Positions 23,063 through 31,787 of a stretch of DNA of 64,000 bases are shown here, in pieces. Source of the stretch: Dysidea avara (Eukaryota; Porifera; Demospongiae; Dictyoceratida; Dysideidae). The position numbers and the translations under genes are program-made. Where the stretch lies: positions 33,188,603 to 33,252,602 of the forward strand of contig NC_089280.1 of the NCBI RefSeq assembly GCF_963678975.1, in the 5' to 3' direction. Each line of letters begins with the position of its first letter. The stretch's first letter is position 1. The notes under the pieces were generated by a model. The model ran no database searches and was not told the DNA's origin. It worked only from the letters and a program-made list of their open reading frames with translations.

Positions 23063-23292
23063 TGTGACCGGATTTGCGAAAAGGGGTCTTCCACACACAT
23101 CCAATTCCGTAAATGTTGGAGACCATAACTCAGTGTTCAAGTAACATAATTATTAACCTGAACATTTCACCATGTATTCAGCTATAGTGGTGCTCACCAC
23201 TGCCCAAATATCAAGGCAATAGCTCTTTCCAATCTGAAGTTATCAATTGTCAAAGTTGGCAAATTGGACCCCTTTTCGCAAATCCGGTCACA
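23063..23292. mobile_element. TGTGACC-terminal MITE nested in HLE-E
   Basis: A 230-bp element with inverted ends TGTGACCGGATTTGCGAAAA, extending over ~26 bp. It is flanked by TATA/TATG, compatible with a TA duplication. Relatives are at 51418-51656 and 53448-54737. Confidence 0.8.
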
Positions 23293-23459
23293 TATGTATT
23301 ATACAGTATATATAATTTGTACATTTACTGATAAAATATTTAAAGTACATCTACTTCATCTTTTCTTCTTCCTGTAGTAAAGAAAAAAACATAGGTTTAA
23401 AAAGTCCCAAAGCTGGCCATAGGCCGGCTTTGGGGTATACAAATACAAAAAGAAATGAA

Positions 23460-23780
23460 ATCTAATCCAAAACAGCCAAACTGTAAAAAAAGTGTGCGGC
23501 CCTCAGAAAGGCTATGGTGAAAAAAGATGTGAAATCCAAGGTGGCGGCCAAGAAATGGCTGTGATGGTAGGTTAGTCGTAAAAATTTTAATAACGACAAT
23601 TCAGGTGAATTTTTGTGAAGCGGCACAAAAATTCACCTGAATTGTCATTATTAAAATTTTTACCACTAACCTACCATCACAGCCATTTCTTGGCCGCCAC
23701 CTTGGATTTCACATCTTTTTTCACCATAGCCTTTCTGAGGGCCACACACTTTTTTTACAGGTTGGCTGTTTTGGATTAGA
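23460..23780. repeat. Terminal hairpin of HLE-E
   Basis: Inverted-repeat arms with outer words ATCTAATCCAAAACAG and its inverse. The loop lies around 23615-23622. Matches the hairpins of the other HLE copies. Confidence 0.9.
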
Positions 23781-23783
23781 TTT

Positions 23784-24143
23784 GTTTAACACCATAATGT
23801 AAATGAACTTGATACAGTAAACAGTTATGCGAAGTAACTTTCGTAAAGAGGAATATTTGAATTCATCTATTGTTAGTGGAGATGGATAATCATTGTGGAC
23901 TTGAGAACCATCGTTAACAACATTAGTAACTTCGTATATGACTTGTGAACCTTTCTTACCAATTTCCAACAAGTTATCCAGCTTATCTGGTGTAATGTCT
24001 GGCATGTTCCAACTAGGCCATGTTGTTTCTTCAGATTTCAACCATTCCGGTCCATGCCACCATAATTTACAATTGATAATTTCTTGAACAGTGAGCCCCG
24101 TGTTGCATAGTCTGCAGGGTTTTGTTTTGATGGAATATAACAA
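23784..24143 (-). pseudogene. BEL/Pao segment between RNase H and integrase, frameshifted
   Basis: This - frame carries LWWHGPEWL, the conserved motif that follows RNase H in BEL/Pao polyproteins. It picks up the reading frame lost from the 24038-27322 frame near 24096, consistent with loss of one base in CGGGGCTC. It is cut at 23781 by HLE-E. Confidence 0.85.
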
Positions 24144-27100
24144 AATGTAATGTCCTTTTCCATTCGTATCTCCTTAATTCGATTTTCAACAAACAAAGGT
24201 AACAATTTTGAACTCTTCATCCAATGTAAAATGCATTCAGAGTCAGTCCAGAGATATCTCTTATATATTGGTAGTTTAAGCTCCTGAACAATAAAATTTG
24301 CAGCACGTACTCCAATTAAGACACCTAATAATTCAAGCCGTGGCAATGTGATCTCACCAGAATTGTTGGCATTCTTCTTCTTTCCATTGCTGCTTGGTGC
24401 CAAATGCATCTTAGAAAAAACTAGGTTTACAAAAGTCCTACAACCTGTAATGACTCGTAAGTAAACTGTAGTAGCATATGACTTAATTGAGGCATCACAG
24501 AATACAAGTACCTCAAAGACCACGTCATGTTCACATGTTGCAATGAAACGTGGGATTTTTATCAATGATAGATGTTGAAATGTTCTTGTTAATTTTCGGA
24601 ATTCCTGACAAAGTGATTGTGGCAAATGTTCATCCCATGATAATTTATGTTTCCATAGACTCTGCAAGAACACTCTTCCATGAAATGAAACTGGTGTGAT
24701 CAGACCCAATGGGTCATATATCTTGGCAACAAAACTTAGTACTTCTCTTTTAGTAATGGTCACGTTTGATGAAGGGATATTAACATCAGCAATCTGGATA
24801 TAATCCTCAATTCGATTCCACAACATTCCAAACAATCCAATGACACATCCCATTACCTTCTGATCATCAGGTAAGCAATCAAGAAATTCCTGAGAATTTG
24901 AAACCCATTCACGTAAATTCATTGATGCCTTTCTGAAGATATTTCTAGATTCAACAAATATTTGGTAGGCTTCATTAACTGATTCAGATCCCATAGTAAC
25001 ATTATCCACATACAAATTCTCAAGAATTTTCTTTGCCACTAAACTGTTCTCATTTTTCAGGTGAAATTTCAAAGTTCCCTCCAGCAGAAATGGGCTACAT
25101 ACTATTCCGAATGGGACACGACAAAATCGATAAATGTCTATATTACCTTCTAGTTTATCTGGATGTTCAGGATCACGAAACCATAGAAAACGCGTCACAT
25201 CCCTTTCTTCCTGCTGGATCCCAATTTGCAGAAAGGCCTTTTCTACATCAGCCAAAATAACAATTGGGTATGTTCGTTGTCTTAATAACACTCCACACAT
25301 ATCAGGTAGGGTTATAGGTCCTCGATATAAACAATCATTTAAACAATTAGCACTCTTACTTGCCTTAGCTGAGGCATCATAAACAATTCGGACCTTAGTG
25401 GTGTTTTTAGAAGGTGTCAGTACTGGATGGTGTGGTAAATAATGCGTCTTGTGATCAATTTCTTTTTCTATAACCTTTTCAATAATTCCTTGCTTTAGTT
25501 GACTCTGTAAAATATCATCATACTGTTGTAAAAGAGTTCTGTCAGCTTGAAATCGTCGTGACAATGATTTCATTCTCCCGTAAGCCACATCAGAATTATC
25601 AGGTAAGTGAAGTTCAGGCCTCTTCCATGGCCATTTAATCTGATATCGTTCTCCATCATGATAAATTCCTTGATTGAACTGTTCTAGGGCCTTGTCATCA
25701 CCATCCATCTGTACAGGGTCACTAATACCGATTATGTCTAAACTCCACATATCAGTCAAGTTAGGATTCCTTACCACAACACTATCTGCAGCTGGAAACA
25801 AATTCAGTTCGGAAACACTTTGGTTCATCTGTGTCATAACAAAACAAGCGGCTAACTGCTGATCAACATTAACATTACTGTTAGGGTCCACAAACTTCCT
25901 TGTAAGTAAATATCCCAACTTAGATGACAACAATAATAAACCTGACGGCAGCACAATCCTCCCATTATCAACAATGCTCCAAAAGTAATCAGATCCAACT
26001 AAGATATCAATGAGAGCTGTATCTGATGGGTCCGGAATAATATCAGCCAGTTTCTCAGGTGAAATCGATTGAAGAAACTTTAAATCTGATGGTTGAAGTG
26101 GTCCTCTTCGAATGGGACTAGTGATCTGAATCAAAACATTAGCATTGAGGTCCATATTTGAATTCTCTTTTGTAATGATGGTAAAATGGACAACATATGT
26201 ATCAATGGTCTGAGGACACTGTGAACTAAACGTAGAAATAGATAATGTTTCTTTTCTTTGAGAAGGCAAACTCAATTTTTTAGCAAGTCTTTCTGTCATG
26301 AAAGTTCTCTGGCTAGCACTATCTAACAGTAGTCGAGCTGATATAATAGATCCATTGGAGCAAAAAATTGGAACTAGTGCTGTTTGGAGAATTACTCTTT
26401 CCCCATGCGTTAATAACATATGATCTGTACTTACTGCAGGTGTAACAGTGTTTGTGCTAGAAGTGGTTTCAGTGCTAACAACCAACTGGTTATCAGTAGA
26501 CGACTGGTTAACAGCTGTTGTTTCCGATGAGGAAGCAAGTCCTGGTGTTTCTGACGAAGAAGTAATTCTTGGACGTATCCTGGAAGAACCAGCAGGTAGT
26601 TGATTAACAGCTGTTGTGTCAGGTGATGGAGCAAACTTCTTGGGACATATACACCGGTTGTGGTGACCACTTGCTCTACTGTAGCAGCAAGATCTCGAGT
26701 TACCGTTAACACATTCCCTAAAAAGATGACCAATCTTGAGACATATAAAACAACGACCTTGAGAAGTAAGTAGACGTTTACGATCTGCAACAGTTTTAAC
26801 CTTATCACAATTGTCGTTAAAGTGACTACCTTTGCAGAAAATACATGGGTATGATGGCTTACGTGATTGACTCTGTTGTTTTTCAAAGTTCCTTTTACTG
26901 TCAACTAGAAAACTCTCAACTGAATGATAACCTTGTTTTTCAGCAAGTGGCTTGTAAGAGCTTTCACTTCTTCTCTGACTTCTAATTTGACTCCCCCTAG
27001 AATTAGAGTCATGCCTTTGTGCATTTTCATGAATTGAAACATATCGGTTAAGTGACTCTCTTAATAACTTTACTGTCCATGTTTGTTCAATGTCCTTTGA

Positions 27101-27322
27101 CTCTTCTAACCTTATGATTACCTCAACTGGAAATTTTGATAGTATCTGTTGTATAAGCATACGTTGCTCATTAACCCTCTCTCCCTGAGATTCCAACTGT
27201 CGCAACATCTTCTCCATCTTCTCTGTCCTTTGATTCTTCTTCATCCTGGTCACAGCACCATTTGTCATGAAGACAGAGTGAGGTTTTAGCTGCCACTCGT
27301 ACTGTGATATTGTCGAGACCAT
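24038..27322 (-). CDS. BEL/Pao gag-protease-RT-RNase H polyprotein (1094 codons)
   Basis: Regions by residue: coiled gag-like N-terminus (30-90); zinc knuckles 160-226 starting CIFCKGSHFNDNC and CFICLKIGHLFREC; DUF1758-type aspartic protease with LLLDSASQRTFMTERLAKKL at 331-350 (DSAS where DSGS or DTG is usual); RT about 610-775 with VRIVYDASA and the motif YVDN at 771-774 (usually YVDD); Pao A17-type motif FVAKIYDPLGLITPVSF at 864-880; RNase H with acidic D943 and D1027. The first ATG lies inside the 5' LTR, so translation may start there; a later start such as M19 or M27 is possible. The frame ends in a shifted tail after residue ~1075. YVDN and the shift suggest an inactive copy despite its youth. 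Confidence 0.9.
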   Translation of the reverse strand: MVSTISQYEWQLKPHSVFMTNGAVTRMKKNQRTEKMEKMLRQLESQGERVNEQRMLIQQILSKFPVEVIIRLEESKDIEQTWTVKLLRESLNRYVSIHENAQRHDSNSRGSQIRSQRRSESSYKPLAEKQGYHSVESFLVDSKRNFEKQQSQSRKPSYPCIFCKGSHFNDNCDKVKTVADRKRLLTSQGRCFICLKIGHLFRECVNGNSRSCCYSRASGHHNRCICPKKFAPSPDTTAVNQLPAGSSRIRPRITSSSETPGLASSSETTAVNQSSTDNQLVVSTETTSSTNTVTPAVSTDHMLLTHGERVILQTALVPIFCSNGSIISARLLLDSASQRTFMTERLAKKLSLPSQRKETLSISTFSSQCPQTIDTYVVHFTIITKENSNMDLNANVLIQITSPIRRGPLQPSDLKFLQSISPEKLADIIPDPSDTALIDILVGSDYFWSIVDNGRIVLPSGLLLLSSKLGYLLTRKFVDPNSNVNVDQQLAACFVMTQMNQSVSELNLFPAADSVVVRNPNLTDMWSLDIIGISDPVQMDGDDKALEQFNQGIYHDGERYQIKWPWKRPELHLPDNSDVAYGRMKSLSRRFQADRTLLQQYDDILQSQLKQGIIEKVIEKEIDHKTHYLPHHPVLTPSKNTTKVRIVYDASAKASKSANCLNDCLYRGPITLPDMCGVLLRQRTYPIVILADVEKAFLQIGIQQEERDVTRFLWFRDPEHPDKLEGNIDIYRFCRVPFGIVCSPFLLEGTLKFHLKNENSLVAKKILENLYVDNVTMGSESVNEAYQIFVESRNIFRKASMNLREWVSNSQEFLDCLPDDQKVMGCVIGLFGMLWNRIEDYIQIADVNIPSSNVTITKREVLSFVAKIYDPLGLITPVSFHGRVFLQSLWKHKLSWDEHLPQSLCQEFRKLTRTFQHLSLIKIPRFIATCEHDVVFEVLVFCDASIKSYATTVYLRVITGCRTFVNLVFSKMHLAPSSNGKKKNANNSGEITLPRLELLGVLIGVRAANFIVQELKLPIYKRYLWTDSECILHWMKSSKLLPLFVENRIKEIRMEKDITFCYIPSKQNPADYATRGSLFKKLSIVNYGGMDRNG

Positions 27323-27446
27323 TCATATTAAAGAGCACACAGTATTTATACAATAATTGATAATTAATAATTGTTGAAATAATAATTGAAATCCAGCTTC
27401 GTTAAATAATAAATAATAATATAAATCTCAGTCTATCTTCTCAACA
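27263..27446 (-). repeat. BEL/Pao 5' LTR
   Basis: 184 bp, 182 of 184 identical to 16759-16942. Followed by CTCTG at 27447-27451. The polyprotein's first ATG (27322) lies within it. Confidence 0.93.
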
Positions 27447-27489
27447 CTCTGGCTATAAAGGTATGTACTTTAAACCATAGTCTAAATAA

Positions 27490-27631
27490 GTTAGACACCG
27501 TGACCAACGGGAACTAAGTGATTTAGTAACCCCTCTGGCCCTTAGTAGCGCCCTCGCTGCGCTCGGGACGCTACAGCCTCAGGCCATCAGGGTTACTAAA
27601 TCGCTTAGTTCCCTTGGTCTTGGTGTCTAAC
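27490..27631. repeat. Hairpin inverted repeat
   Basis: GTTAGACACCGTGACCAACG.. on the left pairs imperfectly with ..CCTTGGTCTTGGTGTCTAAC on the right. Inner arms carry AGTGATTTAGTAACC and its inverse. The centre is GC-rich (CCCTCGCTGCGCTCGGG). Possibly a small MITE. Confidence 0.7.
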
Positions 27632-27648
27632 TATTATTTAATTAAATG

Positions 27649-27945
27649 TCATAACTTACAAATGCAGTCCTCTATCAAGTTGCAACATACATCATCAGGG
27701 TCTCCATGAACAAACAAATCCATTGCTGGGTAAGCTTTGTATTCCAGGCCCTTCCTACGACCAGAATGAAGGCGAAAACGTGTGGGGAAAAAGCGATAAT
27801 GAACTGCTTGTCCAATACAAGGCAGACTAACATGCATATCTTCTGTCTCCTTAGGAGTACTGACACAAAACAACGATTTGTGACCTCTCCTTGCTTGGAA
27901 GATCACAATGCTATCAAGGTTTTTGGCGTTATCACTTTCCTTCAT
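27649..27945 (-). CDS. Hypothetical 98-codon frame, uncertain
   Basis: The - frame contains IVIFQARRGHKSLFCVSTPK and SLPCIGQAVHYRFFPTRFRL. Its composition is more protein-like than most short frames here, but it has no recognised domain. A - frame at 31947-32246 ends similarly (..CICKL versus ..LCKHL) and could be a distant relative. It may be an exon of a captured or transposon gene. Confidence 0.25.
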   Translation of the reverse strand: MKESDNAKNLDSIVIFQARRGHKSLFCVSTPKETEDMHVSLPCIGQAVHYRFFPTRFRLHSGRRKGLEYKAYPAMDLFVHGDPDDVCCNLIEDCICKL

Positions 27946-28229
27946 TGTGAAACAAGCACTTAAAAATTTACAGATTTTTTATGATTTTGTAAATACTCCA
28001 CCCATTGCATTTATTGCATTCTATTGTAAAATTAGGTTTTGTGTGAACATATGGGATTCTTGCAGATGTGGTCACAATTGTATTGCCTGGTAGTTTGCTG
28101 GTGAACTTGTAATGCTGTTCTATCATTGCTGCTGTACTATATTGTTGCTGTACTATTGCTACTGTTTTATAATTAATCAGCAAAGTTGGAGTTGTGTGCT
28201 TTTTTGGTAATATCCAACAGTATATAGTA

Positions 28230-28915
28230 CTGTACTGGGGAATTGGGTTTTTTTGGTCATAAATATCATCCAAAACCCAGTTTTGCAATGCTATCCTGGT
28301 GCCTTGGCAGTATTGGTTAGATATAACCAAGCCAAAAAGTGCCTTCAGTAGCTAGACCCTAAATGCTATTACAAAATATTTATTCAATGGAATTTTCTAC
28401 TGACTAACTGCTTGATGAGTGTAACTTGATAACAACTAATGCTACAGGCTTGATTTTCCACTGTGTAACATCACTTCAGCCTGACAGGTGCCTTTTGGCA
28501 TACCGCTACAATGCACACATCATGGACTTACCTTTGTCCTCCTTTATGTCCTCATTTCTTTTTGCTGACAGCCCAAGGTGTCAATTCATGGTAGCACAAT
28601 GACATTCCTGTGTCTTAAAAAGGAATCGTCCATATTTTCTATGATGAGTGGATTGATTTCAGAGGTGCTTTTCCATTACCATTCTTTGTTTTTAGTGCTG
28701 TGTGACTGGCTGGACATAGCTGAAAACAAGGTATAATGGTCACTTCACTTTTGAGTCAGTTGGGATTTGTGAATTGTCCGTATTTTTTGTGGTGACTGGA
28801 TTGATTGCAGAGGCGCTTCTCCTACTGTTCTTCATTTGTATTGCTGTGTAACAGGCTGAGCATACGTAGCAAAGCGTAATGGCCACTTCACTTTCATCTC
28901 AGTAATAGATAGTAG
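28230..28915. repeat. Unclassified dispersed repeat, copy 1
   Basis: Shares a long ordered set of words with 49840-50410 and 63540-64000, for example GGAATTTTCT(A/G)CTGA, AGGCTTGATT and GACAGC(C/G)CAAGGTGTC. The right part also recurs at about 32930-33180. There is no terminal structure, and any coding potential is broken. Possibly a degenerate transposon. Confidence 0.65.
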
Positions 28916-29120
28916 GAATTTTAAGTTCAATTGGTGATCATAAGAAAAAAAAGATGGTGAAACAAGCTACACTTGCAGATATACTAGTGGACATTTAATC
29001 CCTAATTCAGTCATGGATATAGACTAGAGATTAAATGTCCACTAGTATTTCTGCAGATGTAAGTAACCTCCCTTGTTTCCCTACTTTTTCTGTGATCCCA
29101 AATCGAACTTAAAATTCCAA
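28916..29120. mobile_element. Modular hairpin MITE, copy 1
   Basis: The outer arm GGAATTTTAAGTTC pairs with GAACTTAAAATTCC. A middle arm has GGTGAAACAAG versus CTTGTTTCCC. The inner arm ACTAGTGGACATTTAATC pairs with its inverse. The outer and middle arms recur at 48030-48292 and 50495-50925, but inner arms differ. Confidence 0.75.
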
Positions 29121-29124
29121 ATTT

Positions 29125-30660
29125 TTCCTTATACTTGTCTGTTGTAATACATTAGCATACATTGTCACATAAGATTCATCCTTCACTTTTACTCCAAATT
29201 GAGCAACTTAGGTATCCATACTGGTGGCCTTACCTACACCAATACAGACAATAACTTTGTACCTTCTGATGTCAGTTTCAGTCCTCTAGCCAGTTGCCCT
29301 GTCATAAATGTTCTCTGGCTTGCACTATCAAGCAAGACACAAGTTACTGACTGTAACTGATCTAGGCATGAGGCTATTATGCTCCAAAAATTGAGCTTTA
29401 TGCTTTTGAGCAGTGCTCAAAAAATCACCTATTATGCTTTTGAGAATTGCCCATTATTCCCAAAATTATGCCACCATAATTGGCTAATAATGCCAGTTCA
29501 TTGCTGTATCAGGCCATTTTCATTGATGTTTAAGCTTCAAATAGTCTTGAATTTTTTAGCTGGTTGCTGTATTAGAGTATTTCATTTCAATGTGACTGCT
29601 TTATTAGAGTAACTAATATTCAGTGACTGTTCTATTAGAGTTTCTGACTGCTCTATTAGAGTATCTCGATCTTTTTTAACGGAATTGTGCAATCTGCAGA
29701 TTTTCCTACTGTTAAAGCTTTATAATCACCTCAAAATGCTAGCATAATTCCTGATTCCCACACATACCTATTATGCCCGAAATTATGCCGGCATAATCGC
29801 CGCATCCCTAAACTGATCTGTCCAAGCTTAGCAACTGGATGATTGCTGTCTGTAGCACTCTCTCACCCAATAATACAGTGTTTACTCCCACATCCTGAGT
29901 AGAATTATCAGCAGTTTTGACAACCTGGGTAGCGTTGTCCACAGAATTACTATCCATACAGTTCAGTTCAGGTGATGTGCCTGTAGCAGTGCTTCAGTTC
30001 CTTGTCTTGTTAATCTCTGAAGACACAAGCATCTGTTATGGTATTCTCACTTAACCACAATAACAACAGGATTTCATATGTGGCAGGCATTCCTTCATCA
30101 TGTGACCAATCTTTAAAGCACCTCCCTTGCTGACTAAGGCTCTGCTTCCTCTTACCCAAAGAGGAAAAACTGTTATACATATCATTGAAGTGATTACCTT
30201 TGCAGAACATACAATGTATTGTAAGCTGAAAGAAAGGATGATGATACAAGATAAGGATGCTTGGTTGGCTGTTAATACTCCAGTGGGTAGTGAACAATCT
30301 ATCCATTTATTATCCTGTTTAAATGGATAAAACTGACTTCCAACATGACTTAACATTGTTATTGTACATAAAAAATTATGTTGCCCTTTTACATGACTGG
30401 ATCAGTGTTGTTATTATCATAATGTTGCACATTTTCATGTACTGCTACGCAATGGCAAATGGCACCACTTAAGACTCCATTGTCCATGCAATAGTAGGAT
30501 CTCTTTTAGCCTTCGCAAACTTGGTAATAATCAGCATTCTCTGATTGGAAACTACTTCCCGTTGTATTTCTAACTGCCTTAGGAGCTTCTCCACAGAATT
30601 ACCAGTGCTCTTAGCTTGACTCAAACTGCTAGGCATGTTTTGAAGCTTAGAATACATTCA
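29125..30660 (-). pseudogene. Old BEL/Pao relic (gag and protease N-terminal part)
   Basis: 30657-30469 encodes KLLRQLEIQREVVSNQRML, matching the gag of the complete BEL (MLRQLESQGERVNEQRML). 30306-30010 carries the degenerate knuckle CMFCKGNHFNDMYN.. QQGRCF. The left part near 29290-29340 encodes a LLDSASQRTFMT-like protease motif in a broken frame. It is interrupted by the hAT MITE at 29363-29810 and many stops. Confidence 0.8.
29363..29810. mobile_element. hAT-like MITE with 8-bp target duplication
   Basis: The ends TAGGCATGAGGCTATTATGC and (inverted) TAGGGATGCGGCGATTATGC are flanked by perfect AACTGATC octamers (29355-29362 and 29811-29818). The 8-bp duplication points to hAT. It carries four ATTAGAG motifs (29570-29670). 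Inserted in the old BEL relic. Confidence 0.85.
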
Positions 30661-30892
30661 ATAATCACTTCTCTTACCATACCTGTCCTTCAATGACTAA
30701 CTGCTAGTGTATAATTATCACCTGTTATAGAGATTTCAGCAACAGCAGATATATGCTATACCTCTCAGTACACTCTTCAAGTACATTTGTAGATTTAGAT
30801 ATGATACAACTGGCAAGCAGCCAAAAATGTCCTGCCGTTCTAATATTCTCCCATATAATGTGTGACCTAACTTTAGAAAACCGTCGATATAT
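30661..30892. other. No gene recognised
   Basis: A short AT-rich stretch between the BEL relic and the next TIR element. A lone TGTGACC end lies at 30861. Confidence 0.4.
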
Positions 30893-31787
30893 GCACCCAG
30901 TCTGACAAAACCGGGCTTATCGCCTATTTTAAAGTATTGAGAAATGCTGGTTTTAAGTATTTAGTGTGTTGTAGCTCGCCAATGGTTGAAGCTATGTGTA
31001 CCAACTTTTCACACGTTGTACACCAATTCCTTACCTTCCAGAGCATCCACTGTGCAAGTAGCCAACAACTAAGTTTCTCGCCATTTTAGATAGTTTTTAA
31101 ACCGAGGTTGACTGTATCAGGCTAGCTGCAAATTGGGTGGGAGGCGGGGGCCCTGGAAGGCGGGCAAGATGGTATTCAAAAATTGGATAGGAAGGCCAAG
31201 GGATGAATTAGGCCAAGTTTTGAGCTAATGAGGTCTCAAAACTGGCTAGAATGAAAGGAAACTCACAACAGAGATACAGTAGGTTGCAAAATAAAGTTTA
31301 CGTTTCGTAATTATAATTACGGTGTGATTACTAAGTAATTACCATGTTTGTACTGTAATTACATTTTGACCATAATCCGTAATTATGCAAAAAAGTAGTT
31401 TTTCACCAGCCATATATACAATATACTCATAGTTACCAATAGAGCATAATTCGTAATTATGCTTTGTAATCATGCAACTATATACAGCGTAATTACAATT
31501 ACGAAACATTAACTTTTTTCTGCAGCCTACTGTACTTATTCAACACCACAGAGCTGTACAGCCATACACAGTCATTCCCAGGCTGACCAGAGTTCCATTA
31601 TGGCCCCACACCACACGTACGGATCGCCACTGGGCTTGGAAAAAGCAGCCAGCAAAACCAGACGACTCAAGTCTAGCTGATTTTAAATGTGGAATTAGAT
31701 AGTTTATTCATGTAGCTGTGTGTCCTGGGTGAAACATCGACTCTGATGGCATGGGCGATAAGACCGGTTTTCTCAGACTGGGTCACA
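30893..31787. mobile_element. TIR element related to the TGTGACC family
   Basis: CACCCAGTCTGACAAAACCG.. at the left pairs with ..CGGTTTTCTCAGACTGGGTC at the right over about 30 bp. The right end reads GGGTCACA, as in the other TGTGACC elements; the left terminus is degraded. The interior lacks a recognised transposase and contains the MITE at 31277-31532. Confidence 0.65.
31277..31532. mobile_element. TA-flanked MITE (CAGTAGG ends)
   Basis: A 256-bp element with inverted ends CAGTAGGTTGCA and TGCAGCCTACTG. It is flanked by TA on both sides (31275-31276, 31533-31534). Inner arms are rich in GTAATTA words. Tc1/mariner-like by its TA target. Confidence 0.8.

Larger units (their letters stand above)
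18642..23780 (-). mobile_element. HLE-E: complete 5.1-kb Helitron-like element inside BEL pol
   Basis: Minus-oriented. On the + strand it starts TCAAGACACAC (terminal stem-loop), followed by body 18642-19480, array 19514-23040, a nested TGTGACC MITE (23063-23292), linker and hairpin 23460-23780 ending GGATTAGA. The host is the BEL pol frame. If the element is removed the flanks join as ..GAACA then TTTGTTT.. and the coding frame continues without loss or gain of a base. The insertion was therefore exactly between A and T with no duplication. This is the second independent proof that hairpin, array and stem-loop move as one unit. It must be younger than the BEL insertion. Confidence 0.85.
16759..27446 (-). 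mobile_element. BEL/Pao LTR retrotransposon, nearly complete, carrying HLE-E
   Basis: Two 184-bp LTRs in direct orientation (16759-16942 and 27263-27446) begin TG and end CA on the - strand. They are flanked by the 5-bp duplication CTCTG (16754-16758, 27447-27451); the TG..CA ends and a 4-6 bp duplication fit BEL/Pao. The LTRs differ at only two positions (16775/27279 and 16887/27391), so the insertion is recent. On the - strand the order is gag with zinc knuckles, aspartic protease, RT, RNase H, integrase and a C-terminal DUF5641-like domain. Frameshifts near 24096, 18400 and 17450, plus the 5.1-kb HLE-E insertion, make it non-functional as it stands. A stretch starting TGGTGCTGTGACC just inside the 5' LTR could be the primer-binding site. 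Confidence 0.92.

Noticed and set aside
26431..26904. A 157-codon minus frame rich in L and V
   Set aside because: Out-of-frame shadow of the BEL gag/zinc-knuckle region.
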